This document shows positions 1 to 8,538 of a DNA stretch of 64,000 nucleotides, one piece after another. The position numbers were made by a program, and so were the translations under genes. This stretch comes from Candidatus Aminicenantota bacterium (lineage in GTDB: Bacteria > Acidobacteriota > Aminicenantia > Aminicenantales > Saccharicenantaceae), in NCBI GenBank assembly GCA_014360005.1, contig JACIYI010000003.1, forward strand, positions 1-64,000. The letters run 5' to 3'. Every line of letters starts with the position of its first letter. The first letter of the stretch is position 1. Below the pieces are notes generated by a model that ran no database searches, was not told where the DNA came from, and worked only from the letters and a program-made list of their open reading frames with translations.

Positions 1-137
1 ATGCGGTGAGTGAAGGACTTAACTCTACTATCCAGACAATCAAGAAAATGGCCTGCGGCTTTCGGAACCGAGAACATTTTAAAATCGCTATCTACTTCCA
101 TTGCGGCGGATTAGACCTTTACCCCAGTACCCATTAA
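1..137 (+). pseudogene. C-terminal end of an ISL3-like transposase (cut by window edge)
   Basis: Reading from base 3 in frame gives 44 codons ending in TAA at 135-137. The peptide contains [18 protein letters not shown], which matches the C-terminal signature of ISL3-family DDE transposases (a Lys-Lys/Arg, Gly-Phe/Tyr-Arg-Asn, Phe pattern near the end). The rest of the gene lies outside the window, so I cannot say whether the element is intact. No terminal inverted repeat or target duplication could be recognised between the stop codon and the next gene. Family call is from pattern memory, not a search. Confidence 0.6.
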
Positions 138-188
138 AATGTCTGATGAACCATTTTTATAAAGTAATCGCTTGGACTGGAGGTGGCC

Positions 189-1361
189 ATGGGAAGAAAA
201 TATCAAGTTTTCATTTTATCTTTATTCTTGCTGGCTTTCCTGACCTCTGAAGCCCTAGCCATTCCGGCTTTTGCCCGCAAGTACAGTATGAGTTGCAAAG
301 TCTGTCATACTCCCTTCCCCAAGCTAAAAGCCTATGGCGATGAATTCGCCGGCAATGGCTTTGTGATTAAAGATAAAGAAACGCCGCGTTATAACATTGA
401 CACCGGAGACGGACTTCTTTCGCTTTTAAGAGAGATACCAATAGCCATACGTTTTGACGGCTTTCTCAACTTCAACAACGCTGGCAGCAAAGGACTGGAT
501 TTCTCCAGCCCGTTTGTAATCAAGCTCCTATCTGGTGGTGAGCTGACCAAGAATATCGCCTACTACCTCTATTTCTTTTTCAGTGAAAGGGGCGAAGTGG
601 CTGGCCTGGAAGATGCTTTCATTATGCTGAATGACTTGTTTAAGACCGATCTTGATGTTTACCTGGGTCAGTTCCAGGTTTCAGACCCTCTTTTTAAGAG
701 AGAATTGCGATTAACTTATGAGGATTACAGAATTTATAAAGTCCGGGTCGGCCAGGCTCGAGCCAACCTGACCTACGACCGGGGGATAATGCTCACTTAC
801 GGACTGCCCACTGGTACCGATCTGACGTTTGAAGTGGTAAACGGCCTGGGCCTGCTGCCGGCAGATGAAGTCGGCTCTTTTGACACCGATAAGTATAAGA
901 ATTTTATGCTCCGAATCTCTCAGGATGTTCTTAAAAACTTAAGAGTCGGTGCTTTTGGCTACACCGGCAAAGAAAAGCAGGGAGAAGCTATCAACACCTT
1001 GTGGATGCTGGGAGCTGATTTTACCTGGAGCCGCCCCCAGCTGGAGCTCAATGTTCAGTACGTGGAGCGCAGAGACAAGAACCCATATTTCTACATTCTG
1101 AGTCCGGAGAAAATCGCTACCCGGGGCGGCTTTGCCGAGCTGATTTATCTTCCTCAGGCCGATGATTCTCGCTGGTACACGGCCGCTATCTTTAACTGGG
1201 TAGATTCAGAACAGCCGGATCTGAAATACACTTCAGCTGGCCTGCACTATGGTTATCTGCTGAGAAGAAACATGCGTTTAGTTGCGGAAGGCACCTACGT
1301 CTTTAAGAGTGATCTGCCAAAGCACTTCCGGCTGGGCCTGGGACTGATTACCGCCTATTGA
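189..1361 (+). CDS. Secreted CxxCH-containing outer-membrane barrel-like protein
   Basis: A 390-residue protein with a signal peptide (residues 1-24, ending ALA-IP). The mature N terminus carries a single CKVCH heme-attachment motif at about residues 36-40, followed by a Pro-, Gly- and Phe-rich segment. The remainder alternates hydrophobic and charged residues in short amphipathic stretches ending in an aromatic residue (LITAY), as in outer-membrane beta-barrels. A c-type heme at the mouth of a porin-like barrel would suit periplasmic or outer-membrane electron transfer, but that is inference. An upstream in-frame GTG at 183 overlaps the Shine-Dalgarno GGAGG at 179-183, so ATG 189 is the better start. 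It stands alone, after a transposase end and convergent with a TPR gene. Confidence 0.7.
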   Translation: MGRKYQVFILSLFLLAFLTSEALAIPAFARKYSMSCKVCHTPFPKLKAYGDEFAGNGFVIKDKETPRYNIDTGDGLLSLLREIPIAIRFDGFLNFNNAGSKGLDFSSPFVIKLLSGGELTKNIAYYLYFFFSERGEVAGLEDAFIMLNDLFKTDLDVYLGQFQVSDPLFKRELRLTYEDYRIYKVRVGQARANLTYDRGIMLTYGLPTGTDLTFEVVNGLGLLPADEVGSFDTDKYKNFMLRISQDVLKNLRVGAFGYTGKEKQGEAINTLWMLGADFTWSRPQLELNVQYVERRDKNPYFYILSPEKIATRGGFAELIYLPQADDSRWYTAAIFNWVDSEQPDLKYTSAGLHYGYLLRRNMRLVAEGTYVFKSDLPKHFRLGLGLITAY

Positions 1362-1632
1362 GTTTTTACAGGTGTCAAACTGAAAAGAATTAATTTTATC
1401 AAGCTAATTATATCAAGCCCGACCCGGGCTTTGCCCCGGGCCGGCCAGTTCGAAAAGTTAGCCTGGTATTTGAGAACATCAGCCTAACAGTCAACATTAA
1501 ACACCTGGGCCGTTTAAGCCTCAGAGCAATCCCCTGCCAGCATCCAGAATAGAGATTTCTGCCTGGTTTATCTTTTATTAAAGTTGCAGCTTGAGACTTG
1601 AGAATCGAGCTTACAAATTAAATAAAATCGGG

Positions 1633-3789
1633 TCAATTGACGGGATTGCCGGGAGTGCCATCCCTGTTGGTCAGCTTTTCGATTTTGTCGCTGATGCCGC
1701 GATAAGTCGGGTTCCAGGACTGAATCTCGCGGTAGGCAGACAGCGCCCGCTCCAGGTCTCCAGCCTGCTCGAAGATCCATCCCAGGTCATACATCATGGC
1801 AAAATACTGGTCGGTTCCCGGAGCTACCAGCTTGATAGCCCGGTTCAGCCAGCGTTCGGCTTCTTCCATGTTACCCTTTAAACGGTGGCAGTTGCTTATC
1901 AGGTTCAGGCACTCCAGGAGCAAGGTCTTATCCCTGGAAGCCAGGTTGAATTCTTCTATGGCTTCGTCCAGCAGGTCCTGTTCCATGAAAGCTAGTCCCA
2001 GCTGCATGTGAATCTGGTGGTCCTCTTCCGGAATCTTATCTCGGATGCCCTTCTTGAAATCGCTGACGATGCTTCCCAGTTCTTTTTCAAACTGAGTGGT
2101 TACGCCTTTTTTCTGGCGCAGATAAATGGCCGAGATTATAGCCAGCTCGGCCCGGACATTTTCATAGAGGTCATAATACTTCTTTTCCCGCCCATCGGAG
2201 CTGATGATCGGCACGATCCCGGTATCCCGGAAAATGTCCAGCGGGTTGACTTTTTCTTCCCCCAGGACCTCTTCCTCAAATTGGAGTTCGGACTTCCGGG
2301 CTTCTCTGTCCTGAGGCCGGCCCTTGGCCGAATGCAAAACCTGGGTTTCAATCACTGTGGCCTTTTCCACTTTCTTTATCAATTCGGATTCAGTCAACTG
2401 AGTTTTCAGGCTCTCGATGTAATTCAGTTTCTGCTTGATCAGCGGGTCGCCGGGATATTTCATCGCCAGACCTTCGATCACCCGGCGGGCCAGGCGTGTC
2501 AGGCCTTCCTGGATGTAGACATCGGCCTGGGCCAGTCCGGCCTGGATTTCCTCTTCCTGTTCCCGGGAGGGAACCCAGGTGTCGGCCGCGGTTTCTTCTT
2601 CATCGGTCAGCAACAGTTCTTTTTTCAGTTCCCGGTATTCCCTGGCCAGTTTCTCATCGCCTGGCTTGAGCTTTAAGAGTTCACGGTAAAAAGAAAGCAT
2701 CCTGGCCTTCTCTCCGACCCTGTTGAGCTCGGCCAGGATGGCCCGGTCAACCTGTTCCAGGCGCCGCAGGTCCTTGGCCTCCCGGAAGATGGCAGCCAGT
2801 TTCTCCATGGAGGGCAAGTGGTCCTTGCGCACCGTCAGGATCAAGCCGATGAGGCCTATGGCCTTATCATCCTTCTTCTTTTTCAGGTAACTGTCGATCA
2901 GGGGTTCAAAATACTCAAAGGCTTTATCCACATCTCCCTCGCCAAGGTTAATCCGACCCAGTTTATAGCGGGCATTAACGTTGAGGGGGTAGTAATTCAG
3001 GATTTCATAAAAAACTTCTTTGGCCGCCTCGAACTTACCTTCCTCGAAGTAAACGTTGCCGAGAAAGGTCAGGCCTTCCAGGTCATGAGGATTTTTCTCC
3101 AGGGCGGCCCGAGCCAGTTCCATGGCTTCGTCGGCCTGGCCTTTAAGCCTCAAGACCTGAGCCAGCTTCAGGCTGGCTCGGGGATTATCAGGGTTCAGCT
3201 TCCTGGCTTCCACCAGAATCTTGTGGGCCTCGTCCAGCCGGTTGTCGTTGAGCTTCAGCTCGGCCGCTTCCAGCAGCTCATTCACCGCCCTTTCCGGCTG
3301 TCCGTCAAGCTTGTAGAGAGCGGCCAGCTGCATCCTGAGGTTGCGGTCATCGCGGTCCAGTCTGACCACCTTTTCGTACAACTCGATGGCCTCTTCCACT
3401 CGCTTGGCTCTCAGGTAAATTTCGGCCACCCGCAGATATTCCTTCTTGGCCTCGGCCGCAAAGCCCTGGCGGGTGTAGAGGTCAGCCAGCCTTATGAAGT
3501 AGGTGGGGTTATCGGGGTTCAGCCGGCAGATTTTTTTCAGGATGGCCAGGGCCTGAGAAAACTGGGTTTTCTTTTCATATTCGGCGGCCACTTTCTCAAA
3601 AGCCCGGATGGCTCTTTCGGTCTGGCCCAGACGGACATAAAGGTCACCGACGATATTGTTGATGCTGACGTCGGTCGGCTCTTCCTCCAGCAGTTTTTCG
3701 TATTCAATTATGGCTTCCCGGATTTTGCCGGCCCGGACAAACCTCTCCGCCTGTTCGATGATTTTTATCCGGTCATACTTGCCGTTCAT
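1633..3789 (-). CDS. TPR-repeat protein
   Basis: A 718-residue protein built largely of tetratricopeptide repeats in the first 330 residues (repeated A-x-x-x-Y/L-E-K and L-x-P-D-N patterns such as ICRLNPDNPTYFIRLADLY), a charged middle part, and two or three more repeats at the C terminus. It has no signal peptide or membrane segment, so it is probably a cytoplasmic scaffold. Its start codon overlaps the stop of rnhB by 4 bases (ATGA), so it is translationally coupled to the end of the rpsP-rnhB operon. The partner cannot be read from sequence. Long plus-strand open frames across this gene are shadows. Confidence 0.85.
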   Translation of the reverse strand: MNGKYDRIKIIEQAERFVRAGKIREAIIEYEKLLEEEPTDVSINNIVGDLYVRLGQTERAIRAFEKVAAEYEKKTQFSQALAILKKICRLNPDNPTYFIRLADLYTRQGFAAEAKKEYLRVAEIYLRAKRVEEAIELYEKVVRLDRDDRNLRMQLAALYKLDGQPERAVNELLEAAELKLNDNRLDEAHKILVEARKLNPDNPRASLKLAQVLRLKGQADEAMELARAALEKNPHDLEGLTFLGNVYFEEGKFEAAKEVFYEILNYYPLNVNARYKLGRINLGEGDVDKAFEYFEPLIDSYLKKKKDDKAIGLIGLILTVRKDHLPSMEKLAAIFREAKDLRRLEQVDRAILAELNRVGEKARMLSFYRELLKLKPGDEKLAREYRELKKELLLTDEEETAADTWVPSREQEEEIQAGLAQADVYIQEGLTRLARRVIEGLAMKYPGDPLIKQKLNYIESLKTQLTESELIKKVEKATVIETQVLHSAKGRPQDREARKSELQFEEEVLGEEKVNPLDIFRDTGIVPIISSDGREKKYYDLYENVRAELAIISAIYLRQKKGVTTQFEKELGSIVSDFKKGIRDKIPEEDHQIHMQLGLAFMEQDLLDEAIEEFNLASRDKTLLLECLNLISNCHRLKGNMEEAERWLNRAIKLVAPGTDQYFAMMYDLGWIFEQAGDLERALSAYREIQSWNPTYRGISDKIEKLTNRDGTPGNPVN

Positions 3790-4421
3790 CTTATCAGAAC
3801 TCTTTCCCGGAACAGTTTAAAACTTTTCCGGTGCAGCGCACAGGGACCCATCATTTCCAGGGCCAGGTAATGAGCCTCGGTGGCATAACCCTTGTTCCGG
3901 TCAAGCTGGTATCCCGGGTAAATTTTATCCAGCACCACCATCAGTTCATCTCGAAAAACCTTGGCCATTATTGAGGCAGCGGCAACTGAGAAAATTTTTT
4001 TATCTCCCTGGGGCACTGCCATCTGAAAATAATCTATACCTTTCAGGGGATATCCGTCAACTAAAATTGCATCTGGTTTTAGGCTCAGCTCCTGAAGGGC
4101 CCTGACCATGGCCAGCTGGCTGGCACGGTAAATATTTAGCCTGTCTATCTCCAGGTGACTGGCATAGCCCAGGCCCAGGTCGGAGGCGGTCCGGAGGATG
4201 CGCTCCGCCAGTTGCAACCTTTTAGTCGGGGAGAGCAGCTTGGAATCGATAACCTGCCTGGTCCAGGCCGGCCTTTTACCCTGGAAAAAGGCTGGAGAAA
4301 AGACTACGGCCGCGGCTACCACCGGCCCAAAAAGAGAGCCCCGCCCGACTTCATCCAGACCGGCCAGGTGCCTCTTCCCCTCGCTTATTAAGCCCCTCTC
4401 GGTCCTTAAGCTGATCATCAA
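3786..4421 (-). CDS. rnhB: Ribonuclease HII
   Basis: Removes RNA from RNA-DNA hybrids, including single ribonucleotides in DNA, in the cytoplasm. The 211-residue protein has the family's first motif DEVGRG at residues 23-28 (two metal-binding acidic residues), the ILVDG aspartate motif near the middle, and SVAAASIMAKVFRD, the conserved third motif. Length is normal for RNase HII. It lies 94 bases after rplS and overlaps the following TPR gene by 4 bases. The order trmD-rplS-rnhB is common in bacteria. The start is the first of two consecutive ATG codons, and either could be used. Confidence 0.97.
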   Translation of the reverse strand: MMISLRTERGLISEGKRHLAGLDEVGRGSLFGPVVAAAVVFSPAFFQGKRPAWTRQVIDSKLLSPTKRLQLAERILRTASDLGLGYASHLEIDRLNIYRASQLAMVRALQELSLKPDAILVDGYPLKGIDYFQMAVPQGDKKIFSVAAASIMAKVFRDELMVVLDKIYPGYQLDRNKGYATEAHYLALEMMGPCALHRKSFKLFRERVLIR

Positions 4422-4515
4422 TATAATATTTTATAAAATTTTGGCCGCAGAATCGACTGCCGCCGGCTAGAATGGTTCCCCGGAAAGTGCTGGCTTTAAT
4501 TTTAATCAGGAAAGC

Positions 4516-4863
4516 TTAGTGCTGCTCTTCTTTCAGCTTGGCCGCCTTACCCTTAAGCTGGCGGAGATAATAGAGCTTGGCCCGGCGGACTTTACCGTGG
4601 CGGACGACTTCCACTTTCTTTATCATTTTAGAATGCAGGGGAAAGATTCTCTCCACACCGATGCCGTAGGAAACTTTCCTGACGGTAAAGGTAGCTCCCA
4701 TCCCGGAACCCCTCTTGGCAATAACATCGCCCTTGAAGATCTGAATTCTTTCCTTGTCACCTTCCCGGATCAGGACGTGAACCTTGACCGTGTCGCCAAT
4801 CTTGAAAGGTTCTATATCCTGGCGCATATGCTTTTCTTCAATTGCTCTTACCAAGTTGCTCAT
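4516..4863 (-). CDS. rplS: 50S ribosomal protein L19
   Basis: A 115-residue ribosomal protein at the 30S-50S interface. Diagnostic segments are [15 protein letters not shown] [16 protein letters not shown], the [19 protein letters not shown] stretch and the C-terminal [10 protein letters not shown]. Length is typical of the family. Its ATG overlaps the trmD stop codon by 4 bases, giving direct translational coupling within the rpsP operon. Confidence 0.98.
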   Translation of the reverse strand: MSNLVRAIEEKHMRQDIEPFKIGDTVKVHVLIREGDKERIQIFKGDVIAKRGSGMGATFTVRKVSYGIGVERIFPLHSKMIKKVEVVRHGKVRRAKLYYLRQLKGKAAKLKEEQH

Positions 4864-5597
4864 GAGTCTTTCCTTTCTCTCTTGATTTCCTCAAGGAGTT
4901 CCTCTTCTTCCGAGGACAGCTGCCTTGATTCCAGTAAATCCGGCCTCCGGGCCAGAGTTTTTTCCAGGGCTTTTTTCAAACGCCAGCGGGCGATTTTCTG
5001 ATGGTCGCCCGAGAAAAGTACTGTGGGGACACGGTGCCCGCGAAATTCACGGGGCCTGGTGTACTGAGGAAAATCCAGCAAGCCGGTGGTGAAGGAATCG
5101 TGGCGGACCGATTCTTCCTTCCCCACCACCCCGGGCACAAACCTGGAAACGGCCTCGACCACCACCGCGGCAGCCAGTTCCCCGCCGCTCAGAACGTAAT
5201 CCCCTATTGAAATTTCCCTATCAACCAGGTGTTCAATCACTCTCTCGTCCACGCCCTCGTAACGGCCACAGATTAAAATCACCTGCCGGGAGCTGGCCAG
5301 TTGCTCGGCCAGCCCGGAATCAAACTTTTGGCCCTGGGGCGTCAGCAGGCAGGTCACAGACCCCTCCGGCTCTTTCAGGGCCTCAACGGCCCGGAAGATG
5401 GGCTCCGGTTTAAGCACCATGCCTTCCAAACCTCCGTATGGCCTGTCGTCAACCTGCCGGTGTTTATCCGTTGTATAATCCCTCAGGTCGTGGATTCTAA
5501 TTTCCAAGACTCCTTTTTCAATGGCCTTTTTTATCACTCCAGCCGAAAACAGACCGGCAAACATCCCCGGGAAAATGGTAATGATATCAAACCTCAT
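4860..5597 (-). CDS. trmD: tRNA (guanine-37-N1)-methyltransferase
   Basis: Methylates G37 next to the anticodon of tRNAs reading CNN codons, using S-adenosylmethionine, to prevent frameshifting. The 245-residue protein begins [13 protein letters not shown], typical of TrmD. It contains the SPOUT trefoil-knot segments [12 protein letters not shown] and [14 protein letters not shown]. Full length for the family. The start overlaps the end of rimM by 11 bases and the stop overlaps rplS by 4 bases, so the three genes are tightly coupled. Confidence 0.98.
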   Translation of the reverse strand: MRFDIITIFPGMFAGLFSAGVIKKAIEKGVLEIRIHDLRDYTTDKHRQVDDRPYGGLEGMVLKPEPIFRAVEALKEPEGSVTCLLTPQGQKFDSGLAEQLASSRQVILICGRYEGVDERVIEHLVDREISIGDYVLSGGELAAAVVVEAVSRFVPGVVGKEESVRHDSFTTGLLDFPQYTRPREFRGHRVPTVLFSGDHQKIARWRLKKALEKTLARRPDLLESRQLSSEEEELLEEIKRERKDS

Positions 5598-6108
5598 TTA
5601 GCTCCAGCAAACCCTCTGGCGGGTCAATGATAATTATTTTAGCTGCCGGATCTATCTGCCGGCAGATAGCCGCCACCAGGGGGATTTCTACCTTTTTCCC
5701 GGCTATTTCCACCACCAGGAGGTTAGCGCTGCCCATGGTTATCAGCTCCACCACCCGGCCCAGCTTCCGGCCATCGACCGTTTCCACCAGACAGCCCAGC
5801 AGCTGGAAGTCATAATAAAGGCCGTTTTCCAGGACCGGGAAGTCCTCGACCCTGGCCAGGATTTCTCGGCCCCTCAGGGCTTCAGCCTCCTGGAGGCTGT
5901 TAATCCCCTCTAACCTTAAAAAGGGAGAGTTCCGGACGATTCTAAAGCTCTCTACTTCGTATTCCCTTAACTCCCCTTCTTGTTCCAGGTAGATTTTTCT
6001 GAAGAACGGCTCTCTCGGGATCTCAGGCTGGAGCCTGATTTTTAGAGTGCCGTCCTTACCTTCACTCCGGATTATCCGACCGATGGAGACCAGATCAACC
6101 TTTTTCAA
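5587..6108 (-). CDS. rimM: Ribosome maturation factor RimM
   Basis: Assists 16S rRNA processing and 30S head assembly with ribosomal protein S19. The 173-residue protein has an N-terminal RimM barrel ([19 protein letters not shown]) and a C-terminal PRC-barrel domain ([20 protein letters not shown] through [13 protein letters not shown]). It overlaps khpA by 14 bases upstream and trmD by 11 bases downstream, in the standard rpsP-khpA-rimM-trmD order. Confidence 0.97.
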   Translation of the reverse strand: MKKVDLVSIGRIIRSEGKDGTLKIRLQPEIPREPFFRKIYLEQEGELREYEVESFRIVRNSPFLRLEGINSLQEAEALRGREILARVEDFPVLENGLYYDFQLLGCLVETVDGRKLGRVVELITMGSANLLVVEIAGKKVEIPLVAAICRQIDPAAKIIIIDPPEGLLELNEV

Positions 6109-6331
6109 TGATTTCCAGGTTGAATCTCCGTTTCATTTTCATTCCGGCGGCACCCAGAATAACCCGGATGGCTCGAGCAGTCCGGCCCTGCTTTCCGATC
6201 ACCTTTCCCAGATCTTCAGGAGCAACCTTGAGTTCCAGGATGGTGGTCTGTTCCCCTTCAAGCTGGGAAACCTGCACTTTGTCCGGATTGTCAACCAGTG
6301 ACTTGGCAATCATTTCAACCAGTTCTTTCAC
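6095..6331 (-). CDS. khpA: KH-domain RNA-binding protein KhpA
   Basis: A 78-residue single KH-domain protein. The RNA-binding GxxG loop is GKQG within [17 protein letters not shown]. In other bacteria KhpA pairs with KhpB (Jag) and acts on RNA linked to cell division or envelope functions; here only the domain is visible. It is located between rpsP (11-base gap) and rimM (14-base overlap), the conserved position for this gene. Confidence 0.95.
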   Translation of the reverse strand: MKELVEMIAKSLVDNPDKVQVSQLEGEQTTILELKVAPEDLGKVIGKQGRTARAIRVILGAAGMKMKRRFNLEIIEKG

Positions 6332-6342
6332 AGTGACCTCCT

Positions 6343-6609
6343 TTAAGACTTAGAATCTTGGGTTGATTTTTGTCCCTTAACTGCTCTATTTATCAGGGAA
6401 TTCACGGTTTCCGAAGGTTGAGCTCCCTTCTTTAGCCAGTAATTTACCTTTTCCAGGTCAAGTTTGAATTCCAGGGGTTCAGTCCGGGGATTGTAATAAC
6501 CTAGAGTATCAAGGGTCTGGCTCTGTCTGGCCCTTCTGGAATCGATAGCGACGATCCGGTAGGAGGGCTTCTTTCTGGCTCCAAATCTGATCAGGCGCAA
6601 TTTAATCAT
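6343..6609 (-). CDS. rpsP: 30S ribosomal protein S16
   Basis: An 88-residue ribosomal protein. [20 protein letters not shown] and the following DSRRARQ segment are diagnostic. It is the first gene of the minus-strand operon rpsP-khpA-rimM-trmD-rplS-rnhB. In many bacteria ffh lies immediately upstream, but here the region upstream is a promoter and a divergent gene instead. Confidence 0.98.
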   Translation of the reverse strand: MIKLRLIRFGARKKPSYRIVAIDSRRARQSQTLDTLGYYNPRTEPLEFKLDLEKVNYWLKKGAQPSETVNSLINRAVKGQKSTQDSKS

Positions 6610-6644
6610 GGTCTGAATCTCACCTTCAATAAAAATAGGTTAAA

Positions 6645-6673
6645 ATATTAGCCAAAAACCAGCAAATAGTCAA
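6645..6673 (-). promoter_or_regulatory. Sigma-70-type promoter for the rpsP operon
   Basis: On the minus strand, TTGACT (6673-6668) and TAATAT (6650-6645) are separated by exactly 17 bases, ending about 35 bases before the rpsP start codon. This is a near-consensus vegetative promoter in the right place for a ribosomal-protein operon. Confidence 0.75.
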
Positions 6674-6739
6674 CTTTGACCCCCGGTCTCCAGGTCAGGG
6701 ACATTATATTCCTTTTTAGCCGTATTTTTCAATCTATTC

Positions 6740-6769
6740 TTGACAGGGGGTTGGCTATTGGCGTTAAAT
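6740..6769 (+). promoter_or_regulatory. Sigma-70-type promoter for the three-gene 6.8-10.9 kb unit
   Basis: A perfect TTGACA (6740-6745) is followed after 18 bases by TTAAAT (6764-6769), about 30 bases before the TTG start at 6801. It is divergent from the rpsP promoter, with the two -35 boxes about 65 bases apart. Confidence 0.6.
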
Positions 6770-6800
6770 TAGGGAGAAAGTCTGGCTTGAGGCAGGCAGC

Positions 6801-7859
6801 TTGGCTGAAGAACGGAAGATTCTCCTGAAGCTTCTCCATATACTCAATAACAGCCATACCGAATCCGACCTGGAAGACCTGATCCGGTCGCTGGTCCAAA
6901 TGTTGCTGCCTATAATCAAAAAGCAGAGCGGCCTGTACTTAAGGCTGTCCAGCTATGAGCCCCGGGACATTGCCCTTCTAACCGTTTCTTCCCTGTTCAT
7001 CAGAAATCAGCATGGCCGATTCCCGGTCCTGGAAAGATTATTCAGCTGGAAAATCACCGAAAAATTCCTGAGCGCCAGCGAAGCCGACTTCAGGCGCTAC
7101 TTGAAAAACATCCTGAACCGACGGCTGAAACAGACTTTTTATTACCTGAGCAGTGAGCTGAGGCCAGAAAGGGCCAGGATAAAAAGAGAGATTCTGTATG
7201 CTCTTAAAAAATTGCCGGGCTGCCGCCTGAAGAGGGAAAATAGCCAGATGCTGGCCATTCTCCAGCCATCTTCCTCCCGCCGTCAGGGGTTAATCCGCTT
7301 AACCAAAAACCAGTCTGACCGGCTGCTGGCCATCAGCCTGGATCACGGCCTCGGAGGTCTGCAAATTCCCAGGTATTTTAGCCGGTTGCTCCAAGTTTTT
7401 CAGGAGAAAAAGCTGGCGGTTGAAGTTCCGGTGAATACCCTGCTCGAAGTCTACATCGAAACCCAGAAGAACTATCTGCTGGCAGAAGTTGGTCAGAGTC
7501 TCCAGTTTACGTCCGGCCCAGACAGGATGGGGCTCGGTCAAGAGTTAAATTGCCTGATAGCTGAAGCATTGGAAAGAAATGCCGGGCTGCTCGACCGGTA
7601 CCGACTGAAGAACAAGATCGGCCAGGGAGAAAAGGAGGCTTACCTTCGAGCCCTGAACGACCTTTTTCAGGACTGGCTGGACGGAGGCCAGGGAAGTTCG
7701 CTGTTTGATTATCTGAAGAAATATTATCCCGGGCTTTCGCCGCAAGAATACAGAAAAGAAAAGCGGAAAATCCTGGAATACCTGGTAAGAAGCTCCAGGG
7801 AATATCTGAAATCCCGGCTCAAAGAAGAAGGCCTGGCCCGAGAGGGGCCTCATGGATAA
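6801..7859 (+). CDS. Uncharacterised helical protein, first gene of the Lon-like unit
   Basis: A 352-residue, Arg/Lys/Leu-rich, probably all-helical cytoplasmic protein with no signal peptide or membrane helix. I do not recognise the family. The stretch from about residue 50 to 130 (EPRDIALLTVSSLF ... FRRYLKNILNRRLKQTF) faintly resembles the layout of sigma-factor region 2, but this is too weak for a call. The start is a TTG at 6801 downstream of a good promoter; the next in-frame ATG (6900) would remove 33 residues. The last 8 bases overlap the next gene, so the two are translationally coupled and likely act together. Confidence 0.7.
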   Translation: MAEERKILLKLLHILNNSHTESDLEDLIRSLVQMLLPIIKKQSGLYLRLSSYEPRDIALLTVSSLFIRNQHGRFPVLERLFSWKITEKFLSASEADFRRYLKNILNRRLKQTFYYLSSELRPERARIKREILYALKKLPGCRLKRENSQMLAILQPSSSRRQGLIRLTKNQSDRLLAISLDHGLGGLQIPRYFSRLLQVFQEKKLAVEVPVNTLLEVYIETQKNYLLAEVGQSLQFTSGPDRMGLGQELNCLIAEALERNAGLLDRYRLKNKIGQGEKEAYLRALNDLFQDWLDGGQGSSLFDYLKKYYPGLSPQEYRKEKRKILEYLVRSSREYLKSRLKEEGLAREGPHG

Positions 7860-8538
7860 AATTATGAAGAACTTAAAGAACCAAAAAATCCTTGAACTGT
7901 GCGCCGGGTTGACCGGCCCGCCCGATTTTAAGAACAGCATCAGGCTTTTTCATCATTACAGTCAGGTTTCTCCCTTTCCCCACCTGGTGGGCTTTACCAG
8001 ATTGCCCTCCTACGAAGTCTACGCCGAGAAGCTGGCCCTGGTATCGGTTGACCATGGCTATCTTTTGAGAATCCTTCATGATAGCCTGAACGATACCCTG
8101 GAAGCTCACCTGCTACATGCCGAGGAGCATAAATACCAGTATGCCTTCCTGGTGCTGGATGAGCCCAGGCGGGAATTTTTAACCGATGCTCATGGCCGGG
8201 TCAAGCTGGGGAAGGTAAAAGCCGAAAGTTTGTCCATCTCGGCCTCGGTCTGCCCGCCTTCGGGCATATTCAGGCTCGACCCCGGGGGAACTCTTGAACC
8301 GCTTTATGTCGAAGAGAATTTAAGGAGTTGCCACCTCCAGGCCGAGCTTTTCCCCTCCGGGCCACAGGCCACCCTTAAAGTTAAACCCCTGAATCTGCCC
8401 GATGGAACCGAAATCAAGAGGATGGTGCTGGTGGTGGGCGATAAAGAAGAAACTCTGATTGCTGTGCCCCAGAAAGGCCTGGCCATGTTTGAATTGCCGC
8501 CCACAGCTGGAAACCTGGGAATTTACCTTTATGAATAA
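7852..8538 (+). CDS. Uncharacterised protein, second gene of the Lon-like unit
   Basis: A 228-residue protein without signal peptide or membrane segment. The C-terminal half looks beta-rich: short hydrophobic strands alternate with Pro/Gly turns and it ends NLGIYLYE. Segments such as FLTDAHGRVKLG resemble carboxypeptidase-regulatory-like beta-sandwich strands, but I cannot assign a family. It overlaps its neighbours by 8 bases on each side (ATGGATAA upstream, ATGAATAA downstream), which argues for a fixed-ratio complex or a regulatory pathway with the other two products. Confidence 0.72.
   Translation: MDKIMKNLKNQKILELCAGLTGPPDFKNSIRLFHHYSQVSPFPHLVGFTRLPSYEVYAEKLALVSVDHGYLLRILHDSLNDTLEAHLLHAEEHKYQYAFLVLDEPRREFLTDAHGRVKLGKVKAESLSISASVCPPSGIFRLDPGGTLEPLYVEENLRSCHLQAELFPSGPQATLKVKPLNLPDGTEIKRMVLVVGDKEETLIAVPQKGLAMFELPPTAGNLGIYLYE

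Noticed and set aside
1420..1450. CCCGGGC/GCCCCGGG hairpin after the CxxCH gene, considered as a terminator
   Set aside because: The stem has a bulge and no T-tract follows on either strand.
2818..3870. Plus-strand open frame of 350 codons
   Set aside because: Lies opposite the TPR and rnhB genes, has no ribosome-binding site and reads like an antisense shadow.
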